A stretch of DNA of 64,000 bases from positions 496,001-560,000 of the forward strand of contig JAQNBH010000022.1 in the NCBI GenBank assembly GCA_028752905.1, read 5' to 3'. Positions 11,105 to 24,583 of this stretch are shown here, in pieces (position 1 is the first letter of the stretch; each line of letters starts with the position of its first letter). Below the pieces are notes generated by a model. It was not told the DNA's origin and did no database searches. It was given only the letters and a program-made list of their open reading frames with translations. A program made the position numbers and the translations under genes. The DNA comes from Cladorhizidae sp. MBARI D1340-BT2 (lineage: Eukaryota; Porifera; Demospongiae; Poecilosclerida; Cladorhizidae).

Positions 11105-12011
11105 TTGATATCAACAGAGAGCACAGGGAGAGACCTATCTTAATAGCTATATATCAAGTTTATACAGTGAAGTGTGGAGAATCTATGAAGCTAACCTGTT
11201 TAGCATCAAGATAGAGAACACATAGAGAAACCTATCTTGTGATTCTATGTATGCAGAATATACGGATGTTTGGTATCAAGAGAGAGAACAGAGAGAGGCC
11301 TACCTTTAGAGCTATATATCAAGTCTATTCAGTGAAGTGTGGAGAATCTATGAAGCTAACATGTTTAGCTCAAGATAGAGAACACTGAGAGATACCTATC
11401 TTGCAAGTCCATTACAGTGAAGTGTGCAGAATATATGGATGTTTGGTATCAAGAGAGAGCACTTAGAGAGTCCTATCTTAATAGCTATACATCAAGTCTA
11501 TTCAGTGAAGTGTGGATAATCTACGAAGCTAACATGTTTAGCATCAAGTAAGAGTACAATTCATAACTGCCCTAATTAACAAGACCAAAGTCCCAGATTT
11601 TGTCAACTGATAGAGAAGGCCCTTATCTGCAACATGTCAACAGATTATCAATAAATGTAGTGGTTTTTCACTGGCAGGCCACCGCTTTGGCAACTGGAAA
11701 ACGCCAGGAAAGATCGCAAACCTTAACACTTCAAATCACCATAACTTGCTAATACTTAGAGTACTCAAAATTTTGGCACATACAAAAGACAGATAATTAG
11801 AAGGGCTATCCGGTGATATAAAAATTTCTTTTTTGGGTAAAGTGTAGAAAAGTTATGAGCTTTACGGCAAAATAACAAGATTTTGGGGGGGAAAATGAGA
11901 AACATATAGACCCAATTAGGGCAAATATCAAGATAGAGAACACATAATGAAACCTATCATTCGAATCATATCAAGTCCATTACAGTGAAGTGTGCAGAAT
12001 ATTATGGATGT
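11105..12011. repeat. Unit 14, long 907 bp, tail a
   Basis: Tail a with ggcacatac, shared with unit 35; T4G7A4; acccaatt. Confidence 0.97.
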
Positions 12012-12746
12012 TTGATATCAACAGAGAGCACAGGGAGAGACCTATCTTAATAGCTATATATTAAGTTTATATAGTGAAGTGTGGAGAATCTATGAAGCTA
12101 ACCTGTTTAGCATCAAGATAGAGAACACATAGAGAAACCTATCTTGTGATTCTATGTATGCAGAATATACGGATGTTTGGTATCAAGAGAGAGAACAGAG
12201 AGAGGCCTACCTTTAGAGCTATATATCAAGTCTATTCAGTGAAGTGTGGATAATCTACGAAGCTAACATGTTTAGCATCAAGTAAGAGTACAATTCATAA
12301 CTGCCCTAATTAACAAGACCAAAGTCCCAGATTTTGTCAACTGATAGAGAAGGCCCTTAACCGCAACATGTCAACAGATTATCAATAAATGTAGTGGTTT
12401 TTCACTGGCAGGCCACCGCTTTGGCAACTGGAAAACGCCAGGAAAGATCGCAAACCTTAACACTTCAAATCACCATAACTTGCTAATACTTAGAGTACTC
12501 AAAATTTTGGCACGTACAAAAGACAGATAATCAGAAGGGCTACCCGTTGATATAAAATTTATCTTTTTTAAGTAAAGTATAGAAAAGTTATGAGCTTTAC
12601 GGCAAAATAACAAGATTTTTGGGGGGAAAATGAGAAACATATAGACCAAATTAGGGCAAATATCAAGATAGAGAACACATAATGAAACCTATCATTCGAA
12701 TCATATCAAGTCCATTACAGTGAAGTGTGCAGAATATTATGGATGT
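12012..12746. repeat. Unit 15, short 735 bp, tail c
   Basis: M1; tail c; cccttaaccgc, shared only with unit 28; T5G6A4. Confidence 0.97.
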
Positions 12747-13653
12747 TTGATATCAACAGAGAGCACAGGGAGAGACCTATCTTAATAGCTATATATCAAG
12801 TTTATACAGTGAAGTGTGGAGAATCTATGAAGCTAACCTGTTTAGCATCAAGATAGAGAACACATAGAGAAACCTATCTTGTGATTCTATGTATGCAGAA
12901 TATACGGATGTTTGGTATCAAGAGAGAGAACAGAGAGAGGCCTACCTTTAGAGCTATATATCAAGTCTATTCAGTGAAGTGTGGAGAATCTATGAAGCTA
13001 ACATGTTTAGCTCAAGATAGAGAACACTGAGAGATACCTATCTTGCAAGTCCATTACAGTGAAGTGTGCAGAATATATGGATGTTTGGTATCAAGAGAGA
13101 GCACTTAGAGAGTCCTATCTTAATAGCTATACATCAAGTCTATTCAGTGAAGTGTGGATAATCTACGAAGCTAACATGTTTAGCATCAAGTAAGAGTACA
13201 ATTCATAACTGCCCTAATTAACAAGACCAAAGTCCCAGATTTTGTCAACTGATAGAGAAGGCCCTTATCTGCAACATGTCAACAGATTATCAATAAATGT
13301 AGTGGTTTTTCACTGGCAGGCCACCGTTTTGGCAACTGGAAAACGCCAGGAAAGATCGCAAACCTTAACACTTCAAATCACCATAACTTGCTAATACTTA
13401 GAGTACTCAAAATTTTGGCACGTACAAAAGACAGATAATTAGAAGGGCTATCCGGTGATATAAAAATTTCTTTTTTGGGTAAAGTGTAGAAAAGTTATGA
13501 GCTTTACGGCAAAATAACAAGATTTTTGGGGGGAAAATGAGAAACATATAGACCAAATTAGGGCAAATATCAAGATAGAGAACACATAATGAAACCTATC
13601 ATTCGAATCATATCAAGTCCATTACAGTGAAGTGTGCAGAATATTATGGATGT
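12747..13653. repeat. Unit 16, long 907 bp, tail a
   Basis: M4; tail a, but with T5G6A4 and accaaatt, a combination normally found with tails b and c. Confidence 0.97.
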
Positions 13654-14560
13654 TTGATATCAACAGAGAGCACAGGGAGAGACCTATCTTAATAGCTATA
13701 TATCAAGTTTATACAGTGAAGTGTGGAGAATCTATGAAGCTAACCTGTTTAGCATCAAGATAGAGAACACATAGAGAAACCTATCTTGTGATTCTATGTA
13801 TGCAGAATATACGGATGTTTGGTATCAAGAGAGAGAACAGAGAGAGGCCTACCTTTAGAGCTATATATCAAGTCTATTCAGTGAAGTGTGGAGAATCTAT
13901 GAAGCTAACATGTTTAGCTCAAGATAGAGAACACTGAGAGATACCTATCTTGCAAGTCCATTACAGTGAAGTGTGCAGAATATATGGATGTTTGGTATCA
14001 AGAGAGAGCACTTAGAGAGTCCTATCTTAATAGCTATACATCAAGTCTATTCAGTGAAGTGTGGATAATCTACGAAGCTAACATGTTTAGCATCAAGTAA
14101 GAGTACAATTCATAACTGCCCTAATTAACAAGACCAAAGTCCCAGATTTTGTCAACTGATAGAGAAGGCCCTTATCTGCAACATGTCAACAGATTATCAA
14201 TAAATGTAGTGGTTTTTCACTGGCAGGCCACCGTTTTGGCAACTGGAAAACGCCAGGAAAGATCGCAAACCTTAACACTTCAAATCACCATAACTTGCTA
14301 ATACTTAGTGTACTCAAAATTTTGGCACGTACAAAAGACAGATAATTAGAAGGGCTATCCGGTGATATAAAAATTTCTTTTTTGGGTAAAGTGTAGAAAA
14401 GTTATGAGCTTTACGGCAAAATAACAAGATTTTGGGGGGGAAAATGAGAAACATATAGACCCAATTAGGGCAAATATCAAGATAGAGAACACATAATGAA
14501 ACCTATCATTCGAATCATATCAAGTCCATTACAGTGAAGTATGCAGAATATTATGGATGT
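13654..14560. repeat. Unit 17, long 907 bp, tail a
   Basis: M4; private cttagtgtac and gaagtatgcag; T4G7A4; acccaatt. Confidence 0.97.
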
Positions 14561-15294
14561 TTGATATCAACAGAGAGCACAGGGAGAGACCTATCTTAAT
14601 AGCTATATATTAAGTTTATATAGTGAAGTGTGGAGAATCTATGAAGCTAACCTGTTTAGCATCAAGATAGAGAACACATAGAGAAACCTATCTTGTGATT
14701 CTATGTATGCAGAATATACGGATGTTTGGTATCAAGAGAGAGAACAGAGAGAGGCCTACCTTTAGAGCTATATATCAAGTCTATTCAGTGAAGTGTGGAT
14801 AATCTACGAAGCTAACATGTTTAGCATCAAGTAAGAGTACAATTCATAACTGCCCTAATTAACAAGACCAAAGTCCCAGATTTTGTCAACTGATAGAGAA
14901 GGCCCTTATCTGCAACATGTCAACAGATTATCAATAAATGTAGTGGTTTTTCACTGGCAGGCCACCGCTTTGGCAACTGGAAAACGCCAGGAAAGATCGC
15001 AAACCTTAACACTTCAAATCACCATAACTTGCTAATACTTAGAGTACTCAAAAGTTTGGCACGTACAAAAGACAGATAATTAGAAGGGCTATCCGGTGAT
15101 ATAAAAATTTCTTTTTTGGATAAAGTGTAGAAAAGTTATGAGCTTTACGGCAAAATAACAAGATTTTGGGGGGGAAAATGAGAAACATATAGACCAAATT
15201 AGGGCAAATATCAAGATAGAGAACACATAATGAAACCTATCATTCGAATCATATCAAGTCCATTACAGTGAAGTGTGCAGAATATTATGGATGT
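14561..15294. repeat. Unit 18, short 734 bp, tail d
   Basis: M1 combined with tail d; T4G7A4; accaaatt. Same combination as unit 21. Confidence 0.97.
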
Positions 15295-16201
15295 TTGATA
15301 TCAACAGAGAGCACAGGGAGAGACCTATCTTAATAGCTATATATCAAGTTTATACAGTGAAGTGTGGAGAATCTATGAAGCTAACCTGTTTAGCATCAAG
15401 ATAGAGAACACATAGAGAAACCTATCTTGTGATTCTATGTATGCAGAATATACGGATGTTTGGTATCAAGAGAGAGAACAGAGAGAGGCCTACCTTTAGA
15501 GCTATATATCAAGTCTATTCAGTGAAGTGTGGAGAATCTATGAAGCTAACATGTTTAGCTCAAGATAGAGAACACTGAGAGATACCTATCTTGCAAGTCC
15601 ATTACAGTGAAGTGTGCAGAATATATGGATGTTTGGTATCAAGAGAGAGCACTTAGAGAGTCCTATCTTAATAGCTATACATCAAGTCTATTCAGTGAAG
15701 TGTGGATAATCTACGAAGCTAACATGTTTAGCATCAAGTAAGAGTACAATTCATAACTGCCCTAATTAACAAGACCAAAGTCCCAGATTTTGTCAACTGA
15801 TAGAGAAGGCCCTTATCTGCAACATGTCAACAGATTATCAATAAATGTAGTGGTTTTTCACTGGCAGGCCACCGCTTTGGCAACTGGAAAACGCCAGGAA
15901 AGATCGCAAACCTTAACACTTCAAATCACCATAACTTGCTAATACTTAGAGTACTCAAAATTTTGGCACGTACAAAAGACAGATAATTAGAAGGGCTATC
16001 CGGTGATATAAAAATTTCTTTTTTGGGTAAAGTGTAGAAAAGTTATGAGCTTTACGGCAAAATAACAAGATTTTGGGGGGGGAAATGAGAAACATATAGA
16101 CCCAATTAGGGCAAATATCAAGATAGAGAACACATAATGAAACCTATCATTCGAATCATATCAAGTCCATTACAGTGAAGTGTGCAGAATATTATGGATG
16201 T
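15295..16201. repeat. Unit 19, long 907 bp, tail a
   Basis: Plain tail-a unit; first T4G8A3 tract in the window; acccaatt. Confidence 0.97.
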
Positions 16202-17108
16202 TTGATATCAACAGAGAGCACAGGGAGAGACCTATCTTAATAGCTATATATCAAGTTTATACAGTGAAGTGTGGAGAATCTATGAAGCTAACCTGTTTAG
16301 CATCAAGATAGAGAACACATAGAGAAACCTATCTTGTGATTCTATGTATGCAGAATATACGGATGTTTGGTATCAAGAGAGAGAACAGAGAGAGGCCTAC
16401 CTTTAGAGCTATATATCAAGTCTATTCAGTGAAGTGTGGAGAATCTATGAAGCTAACATGTTTAGCTCAAGATAGAGAACACTGAGAGATACCTATCTTG
16501 CAAGTCCATTACAGTGAAGTGTGCAGAATATATGGATGTTTGGTATCAAGAGAGAGCACTTAGAGAGTCCTATCTTAATAGCTATACATCAAGTCTATTC
16601 AGTGAAGTGTGGATAATCTACGAAGCTAACATGTTTAGCATCAAGTAAGAGTACAATTCATAACTGCCCTAATTAACAAGACCAAAGTCCCAGATTTTGT
16701 CAACTGATAGAGAAGGCCCTTATCTGCAACATGTCAACAGATTATCAATAAATGTAGTGGTTTTTCACTGGCAGGCCACCGTTTTGGCAACTGGAAAACG
16801 CCAGGAAAGATCGCAAACCTTAACACTTCAAATCACCATAACTTGCTAATACTTAGAGTACTCAAAATTTTGGCACGTACAAAAGACAGATAATTAGAAG
16901 GGCTATCCGGTGATATAAAAATTTCTTTTTTGGGTAAAGTGTAGAAAAGTTATGAGCTTTACGGCAAAATAACAAGATTTTGGGGGGGGAAATGAGAAAC
17001 ATATAGACCCAATTAGGGCAAATATCAAGATAGAGAACACATAATGAAACCTATCATTCGAATCATATCAAGTCCATTACAGTGAAGTGTGCAGAATATT
17101 ATGGATGT
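16202..17108. repeat. Unit 20, long 907 bp, tail a
   Basis: M4; T4G8A3; acccaatt. Confidence 0.97.
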
Positions 17109-17842
17109 TTGATATCAACAGAGAGCACAGGGAGAGACCTATCTTAATAGCTATATATTAAGTTTATATAGTGAAGTGTGGAGAATCTATGAAGCTAACC
17201 TGTTTAGCATCAAGATAGAGAACACATAGAGAAACCTATCTTGTGATTCTATGTATGCAGAATATACGGATGTTTGGTATCAAGAGAGAGAACAGAGAGA
17301 GGCCTACCTTTAGAGCTATATATCAAGTCTATTCAGTGAAGTGTGGATAATCTACGAAGCTAACATGTTTAGCATCAAGTAAGAGTACAATTCATAACTG
17401 CCCTAATTAACAAGACCAAAGTCCCAGATTTTGTCAACTGATAGAGAAGGCCCTTATCTGCAACATGTCAACAGATTATCAATAAATGTAGTGGTTTTTC
17501 ACTGGCAGGCCACCGCTTTGGCAACTGGAAAACGCCAGGAAAGATCGCAAACCTTAACACTTCAAATCACCATAACTTGCTAATACTTAGAGTACTCAAA
17601 AGTTTGGCACGTACAAAAGACAGATAATTAGAAGGGCTATCCGGTGATATAAAAATTTCTTTTTTGGATAAAGTGTAGAAAAGTTATGAGCTTTACGGCA
17701 AAATAACAAGATTTTGGGGGGGAAAATGAGAAACATATAGACCAAATTAGGGCAAATATCAAGATAGAGAACACATAATGAAACCTATCATTCGAATCAT
17801 ATCAAGTCCATTACAGTGAAGTGTGCAGAATATTATGGATGT
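17109..17842. repeat. Unit 21, short 734 bp, tail d
   Basis: M1; tail d; T4G7A4. Followed directly by another short unit, as unit 8 is. Confidence 0.97.
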
Positions 17843-18577
17843 TTGATATCAACAGAGAGCACAGGGAGAGACCTATCTTAATAGCTATATATCAAGTTTA
17901 TACAGTGAAGTGTGGAGAATCTATGAAGCTAACCTGTTTAGCATCAAGATAGAGAACACATAGAGAAACCTATCTTGTGATTCTATGTATGCAGAATATA
18001 CGGATGTTTGGTATCAAGAGAGAGAACAGAGAGAGGCCTACCTTTAGAGCTATATATCAAGTCTATTCAGTGAAGTGTGGATAATCTACGAAGCTAACAT
18101 GTTTAGCATCAAGTAAGAGTACAATACATAACTGCCCTAATTAACAAGACTAAAGTCCCAGATTTTGTCAACTGATAGAGAAGGCCCTTATCTGCAACAT
18201 GTCAACAGATTATCAATAAATGTAGTGGTTTTTCACTGGCAGGCCACCGCTTTGGCAACTGGAAAACGCCAGGAAAGATCGCAAACCTTAACACTTCAAA
18301 TCACCATAACTTGCTAATACTTAGAGTACTCAAAATTTTGGCTCGTACAAAAGACAGATAATCAGAAGGGCTATCCGTTGATATAAAATTTATCTTTTTT
18401 GAGTAAAGTGTAGAAAAGTTATGAGCTTTACGGCAAAATAACAAGATTTTTGGGGGGAAAATGAGAAACATATAGACCAAATTAGGGCAAATATCAAGAT
18501 AGAGAACACATAATGAAACCTATCATTCGAATCATATCAAGTCCATTACAGTGAAGTTTGCAGAATATTATGGATGT
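17843..18577. repeat. Unit 22, short 735 bp, tail b
   Basis: Copy of unit 9 (acaatacata, gactaaag, ggctcg), with private gaagtttgcag in B0; T5G6A4. Confidence 0.97.
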
Positions 18578-19484
18578 TTGATATCAACAGAGAGCACAGG
18601 GAGAGACCTATCTTAATAGCTATATATCAAGTTTATACAGTGAAGTGTGGAGAATCTATGAAGCTAACCTGTTTAGCATCAAGATAGAGAACACATAGAG
18701 AAACCTATCTTGTGATTCTATGTATGCAGAATATACGGATGTTTGGTATCAAGAGAGAGAACAGAGAGAGGCCTACCTTTAGAGCTATATATCAAGTCTA
18801 TTCAGTGAAGTGTGGAGAATCTATGAAGCTAACATGTTTAGCTCAAGATAGAGAACACTGAGAGATACCTATCTTGCAAGTCCATTACAGTGAAGTGTGC
18901 AGAATATATGGATGTTTGGTATCAAGAGAGAGCACTTAGAGAGTCCTATCTTAATAGCTATACATCAAGTCTATTCAGTGAAGTGTGGATAATCTACGAA
19001 GCTAACATGTTTAGCATCAAGTAAGAGTACAATTCATAACTGCCCTAATTAACAAGACCAAAGTCCCAGATTTTGTCAACTGATAGAGAAGGCCCTTATC
19101 TGCAACATGTCAACAGATTATCAATAAATGTAGTGGTTTTTCACTGGCAGGCCACCGCTTTGGCAACTGGAAAACGCCAGGAAAGATCGCAAACCTTAAC
19201 ACTTCAAATCACCATAACTTGCTAATACTTAGAGTACTCAAAATTTTGGCACGTACAAAAGACAGATAATTAGAAGGGCTATCCGGTGATATAAAAATTT
19301 CTTTTTTGGGTAAAGTGTAGAAAAGTTATGAGCTTTACGGCAAAATAACAAGATTTTGGGGGGGGAAATGAGAAACATATAGACCCAATTAGGGCAAATA
19401 TCAAGATAGAGAACACATAATGAAACCTATCATTCGAATCATATCAAGTCCATTACAGTGAAGTGTGCAGAATATTATGGATGT
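18578..19484. repeat. Unit 23, long 907 bp, tail a
   Basis: Counterpart of unit 10, with T4G8A3 instead of T4G7A4. Confidence 0.97.
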
Positions 19485-20219
19485 TTGATATCAACAGAGA
19501 GCACAGCGAGAGACCTATCTTAATAGCTATATATTAAGTTTATATAGTGAAGTGTGGAGAATCTATGAAGCTAACCTGTTTAGCATCAAGATAGAGAACA
19601 CATAGAGAAACCTATCTTGTGATTCTATGTATGCAGAATATACGGATGTTTGGTATCAAGAGAGAGAACAGAGAGAGGCCTACCTTTAGAGCTATATATC
19701 AAGTCTATTCAGTGAAGTGTGGATAATCTACGAAGCTAACATGTTTAGCATCAAGTAAGAGTACAATTCATAACTGCCCTAATTAACAAGACCAAAGTCC
19801 CAGATTTTGTCAACTGATAGAGAAGGCCCTTATCTGCAACATGTCAACAGATTATCAATAAATGTAGTGGTTTTTCACTGGCAGGCCACCGCTTTGGCAA
19901 CTGGAAAACGCCAGGAAAGATCGCAAACCTTAACACTTCAAATCACCATAACTTGCTAATACTTAGAGTACTCAAAATTTGGGCACGTACAAAAGACAGA
20001 TAATCAGAAGGGCTACCCGTTGATATAAAATTTATCTTTTTTAAGTAAAGTATAGAAAAGTTATGAGCTTTACGGCAAAATAACAAGATTTTTGGGGAAA
20101 AAATGAGAAACATATAGACCAAATTAGGGCAAATATCAAGATAGAGAACACATAATGAAACCTATCATTCGAATCATATCAAGTCCATTACAGTGAAGTG
20201 TGCAGAATATTATGGATGT
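19485..20219. repeat. Unit 24, short 735 bp, tail c
   Basis: M1; tail c; T5G4A6 as in unit 11. Private cacagcgag and aatttgggcac. Confidence 0.97.
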
Positions 20220-21126
20220 TTGATATCAACAGAGAGCACAGGGAGAGACCTATCTTAATAGCTATATATCAAGTTTATACAGTGAAGTGTGGAGAATCTA
20301 TGAAGCTAACCTGTTTAGCATCAAGATAGAGAACACATAGAGAAACCTATCTTGTGATTCTATGTATGCAGAATATACGGATGTTTGGTATCAAGAGAGA
20401 GAACAGAGAGAGGCCTACCTTTAGAGCTATATATCAAGTCTATTCAGTGAAGTGTGGAGAATCTATGAAGCTAACATGTTTAGCTCAAGATAGAGAACAC
20501 TGAGAGATACCTATCTTGCAAGTCCATTACAGTGAAGTGTGCAGAATATATGGATGTTTGGTATCAAGAGAGAGCACTTAGAGAGTCCTATCTTAATAGC
20601 TATACATCAAGTCTATTCAGTGAAGTGTGGATAATCTACGAAGCTAACATATTTAGCATCAAGTAAGAGTACAATTCATAACTGCCCTAATTAACAAGAC
20701 CAAAGTCCCAGATTTTGTCAACTGATAGAGAAGGCCCTTATCTGCAACATGTCAACAGATTATCAATAAATGTAGTGGTTTTTCACTGGCAGGCCACCGC
20801 TTTGGCAACTGGAAAACGCCAGGAAAGATCGCAAACCTTAACACTTCAAATCACCATAACTTGCTAATACTTAGAGTACTCAAAATTTTGGCACGTACAA
20901 AAGACAGATAATTAGAAGGGCTATCCGGTGATATAAAAATTTCTTTTTTGGGTAAAGTGTAGAAAAGTTATGAGCTTTACGGCAAAATAACAAGATTTTG
21001 GGGGGGAAAATGAGAAACATATAGACCCAATTAGGGCAAATATCAAGATAGAGAACACATAATGAAACCTATCATTCGAATCATATCAAGTCCATTACAG
21101 TGAAGTGTGCAGAATATTATGGATGT
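20220..21126. repeat. Unit 25, long 907 bp, tail a
   Basis: Counterpart of unit 12, with private aacatattt at the A3 end; T4G7A4. Confidence 0.97.
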
Positions 21127-22034
21127 TTGATATCAACAGAGAGCACAGGGAGAGACCTATCTTAATAGCTATATATCAAGTTTATACAGTGAAGTGTGGA
21201 GAATCTATGAAGCTAACCTCTTTAGCATCAAGATAGAGAACACATAGAGAAACCTATCTTGTGATTCTATGTATGCAGAATATACGGATGTTTGGTATCA
21301 AGAGAGAGAACAGAGAGAGGCCTACCTTTAGAGCTATATATCAAGTCTATTCAGTGAAGTGTGGAGAATCTATGAAGCTAACATGTTTAGCTCAAGATAG
21401 AGAACACTGAGAGATACCTATCTTGCAAGTCCATTACAGTGAAGTGTGCAGAATATATGGATGTTTGGTATCAAGAGAGAGCACTTAGAGAGTCCTATCT
21501 TAATAGCTATACATCAAGTCTATTCAGTGAAGTGTGGATAATCTACGAAGCTAACATGTTTAGCATCAAGTAAGAGTACAATTCATAACTGCCCTAATTA
21601 ACAAGACCAAAGTCCCAGATTTTGTCAACTGATAGAGAAGGCCCTTATCTGCAACATGTCAACAGATTATCAATAAATGTAGTGGTTTTTCACTGGCAGG
21701 CCACCGCTTTGGCAACTGGAAAACGCCAGGAAAGATCGCAAACCTTAACACTTCAAATCACCATAACTTGCTAATACTTAGAGTACTCAAAATTTTGGTA
21801 CGTACAAAAGACAGATAATCAGAAGAGCTATCCGTTGATATAAAATTTATCTTTTTTGAGTAAAGTGTAGAAAAGTTATGAGCTTTACGGCAAAATAACA
21901 AGATTTTTGGGGGGAAAATGAGAAACATATAGACCAAATTAGGGCAAATATCAAGATAGAGAACACATAATGAAACCTATCATTCGAATCATATCAAGTC
22001 CATTACAGTGAAGTGTGCAGAATATTATGGATGT
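21127..22034. repeat. Unit 26, long 908 bp, tail b'
   Basis: Counterpart of unit 13: M2, b', T5G6A4, with the common accaaatt. Confidence 0.97.
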
Positions 22035-22941
22035 TTGATATCAACAGAGAGCACAGGGAGAGACCTATCTTAATAGCTATATATCAAGTTTATACAGTGA
22101 AGTGTGGAGAATCTATGAAGCTAACCTGTTTAGCATCAAGATAGAGAACACATAGAGAAACCTATCTTGTGATTCTATGTATGCAGAATATACGGATGTT
22201 TGGTATCAAGAGAGAGAACAGAGAGAGGCCTACCTTTAGAGCTATATATCAAGTCTATTCAGTGAAGTGTGGAGAATCTATGAAGCTAACATGTTTAGCT
22301 CAAGATAGAGAACACTGAGAGATACCTATCTTGCAAGTCCATTACAGTGAAGTGTGCAGAATATATGGATGTTTGGTATCAAGAGAGAGCACTTAGAGAG
22401 TCCTATCTTAATAGCTATACATCAAGTCTATTCAGTGAAGTGTGGATAATCTACGAAGCTAACATGTTTAGCATCAAGTAAGAGTACAATTCATAACTGC
22501 CCTAATTAACAAGACCAAAGTCCCAGATTTTGTCAACTGATAGAGAAGGCCCTTATCTGCAACATGTCAACAGATTATCAATAAATGTAGTGGTTTTTCA
22601 CTGGCAGGCCACCGCTTTGGCAACTGGAAAACGCCAGGAAAGATCGCAAACCTTAACACTTCAAATCACCATAACTTGCTAATACTTAGAGTACTCAAAA
22701 TTTTGGCACGTACAAAAGACAGATAATTAGAAGGGCTATCCGGTGATATAAAAATTTCTTTTTTGGGTAAAGTGTAGAAAAGTTATGAGCTTTACGGCAA
22801 AATAACAAGATTTTGGGGGGGAAAATGAGAAACATATAGACCCAATTAGGGCAAATATCAAGATAGAGAACACATAATGAAACCTATCATTCGAATCATA
22901 TCAAGTCCATTACAGTGAAGTGTGCAGAATATTATGGATGT
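22035..22941. repeat. Unit 27, long 907 bp, tail a
   Basis: Counterpart of unit 14, but with the common cacgtac; T4G7A4. Confidence 0.97.
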
Positions 22942-23676
22942 TTGATATCAACAGAGAGCACAGGGAGAGACCTATCTTAATAGCTATATATTAAGTTTAT
23001 ATAGTGAAGTGTGGAGAATCTATGAAGCTAACCTGTTTAGCATCAAGATAGAGAACACATAGAGAAACCTATCTTGTGATTCTATGTATGCAGAATATAC
23101 GGATGTTTGGTATCAAGAGAGAGAACAGAGAGAGGCCTACCTTTAGAGCTATATATCAAGTCTATTCAGTGAAGTGTGGATAATCTACGAAGCTAACATG
23201 TTTAGCATCAAGTAAGAGTACAATTCATAACTGCCCTAATTAACAAGACCAAAGTCCCAGATTTTGTCAACTGATAGAGAAGGCCCTTAACCGCAACATG
23301 TCAACAGATTATCAATAAATGTAGTGGTTTTTCACTGGCAGGCCACCGCTTTGGCAACTGGAAAACGCCAGGAAAGATCGCAAACCTTAACACTTCAAAT
23401 CACCATAACTTGCTAATACTTAGAGTACTCAAAATTTTGGCACGTACAAAAGACAGATAATCAGAAGGGCTACCCGTTGATATAAAATTTATCTTTTTTA
23501 AGTAAAGTATAGAAAAGTTATGAGCTTTACGGCAAAATAACAAGATTTTTGGGGGGAAAATGAGAAACATATAGACCAAATTAGGGCAAATATCAAGATA
23601 GAGAACACATAATGAAACCTATCATTCGAATCATATCAAGTCCATTACAGTGAAGTGTGCAGAATATTATGGATGT
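22942..23676. repeat. Unit 28, short 735 bp, tail c
   Basis: Counterpart of unit 15: M1, cccttaaccgc, tail c, T5G6A4. Confidence 0.97.
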
Positions 23677-24583
23677 TTGATATCAACAGAGAGCACAGGG
23701 AGAGACCTATCTTAATAGCTATATATCAAGTTTATACAGTGAAGTGTGGAGAATCTATGAAGCTAACCTGTTTAGCATCAAGATAGAGAACACATAGAGA
23801 AACCTATCTTGTGATTCTATGTATGCAGAATATACGGATGTTTGGTATCAAGAGAGAGAACAGAGAGAGGCCTACCTTTAGAGCTATATATCAAGTCTAT
23901 TCAGTGAAGTGTGGAGAATCTATGAAGCTAACATGTTTAGCTCAAGATAGAGAACACTGAGAGATACCTATCTTGCAAGTCCATTACAGTGAAGTGTGCA
24001 GAATATATGGATGTTTGGTATCAAGAGAGAGCACTTAGAGAGTCCTATCTTAATAGCTATACATCAAGTCTATTCAGTGAAGTGTGGATAATCTACGAAG
24101 CTAACATGTTTAGCATCAAGTAAGAGTACAATTCATAACTGCCCTAATTAACAAGACCAAAGTCCCAGATTTTGTCAACTGATAGAGAAGGCCCTTATCT
24201 GCAACATGTCAACAGATTATCAATAAATGTAGTGGTTTTTCACTGGCAGGCCACCGTTTTGGCAACTGGAAAACGCCAGGAAAGATCGCAAACCTTAACA
24301 CTTCAAATCACCATAACTTGCTAATACTTAGAGTACTCAAAATTTTGGCACGTACAAAAGACAGATAATTAGAAGGGCTATCCGGTGATATAAAAATTTC
24401 TTTTTTGGGTAAAGTGTAGAAAAGTTATGAGCTTTACGGCAAAATAACAAGATTTTGGGGGGGAAAATGAGAAACATATAGACCCAATTAGGGCAAATAT
24501 CAAGATAGAGAACACATAATGAAACCTATCATTCGAATCATATCAAGTCCATTACAGTGAAGTGTGCAGAATATTATGGATGT
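23677..24583. repeat. Unit 29, long 907 bp, tail a
   Basis: Counterpart of unit 16 (M4), but with T4G7A4 and acccaatt. Last unit of the duplicated block. Confidence 0.97.

Larger units (their letters stand above)
6913..13653. repeat. Eight-unit segmental duplication, copy 1
   Basis: Units 9-16 (735, 907, 735, 907, 908, 907, 735, 907). This length series and its rare variants (acaatacata, gactaaag and ggctcg in unit 9; T5G4A6 in unit 11; cccttaaccgc in unit 15; M4 in unit 16) recur at 17843-24583. The homology probably starts inside unit 8, whose tail d matches unit 21. Confidence 0.95.
12012..17108. repeat. Trimer HOR block (short + long + long, 2549/2548 bp)
   Basis: Units 15-17 and 18-20 each consist of one short M1 unit followed by two long tail-a units (735+907+907 and 734+907+907). 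Unit 21 starts a third cycle with a short tail-d unit but is followed by another short unit. M4 in units 16, 17 and 20 marks relatedness. Confidence 0.8.
17843..24583. repeat. Eight-unit segmental duplication, copy 2
   Basis: Units 22-29, offset 10,930 bp (13 units) from copy 1 and identical in unit lengths. I count about a dozen differences in 6741 bp, for example gaagtttgcag in unit 22, cacagcgag in unit 24, aacatattt in unit 25 and cacgtac for cacatac in unit 27. The match stops at unit 30, which is short where unit 17 is long. Confidence 0.94.
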
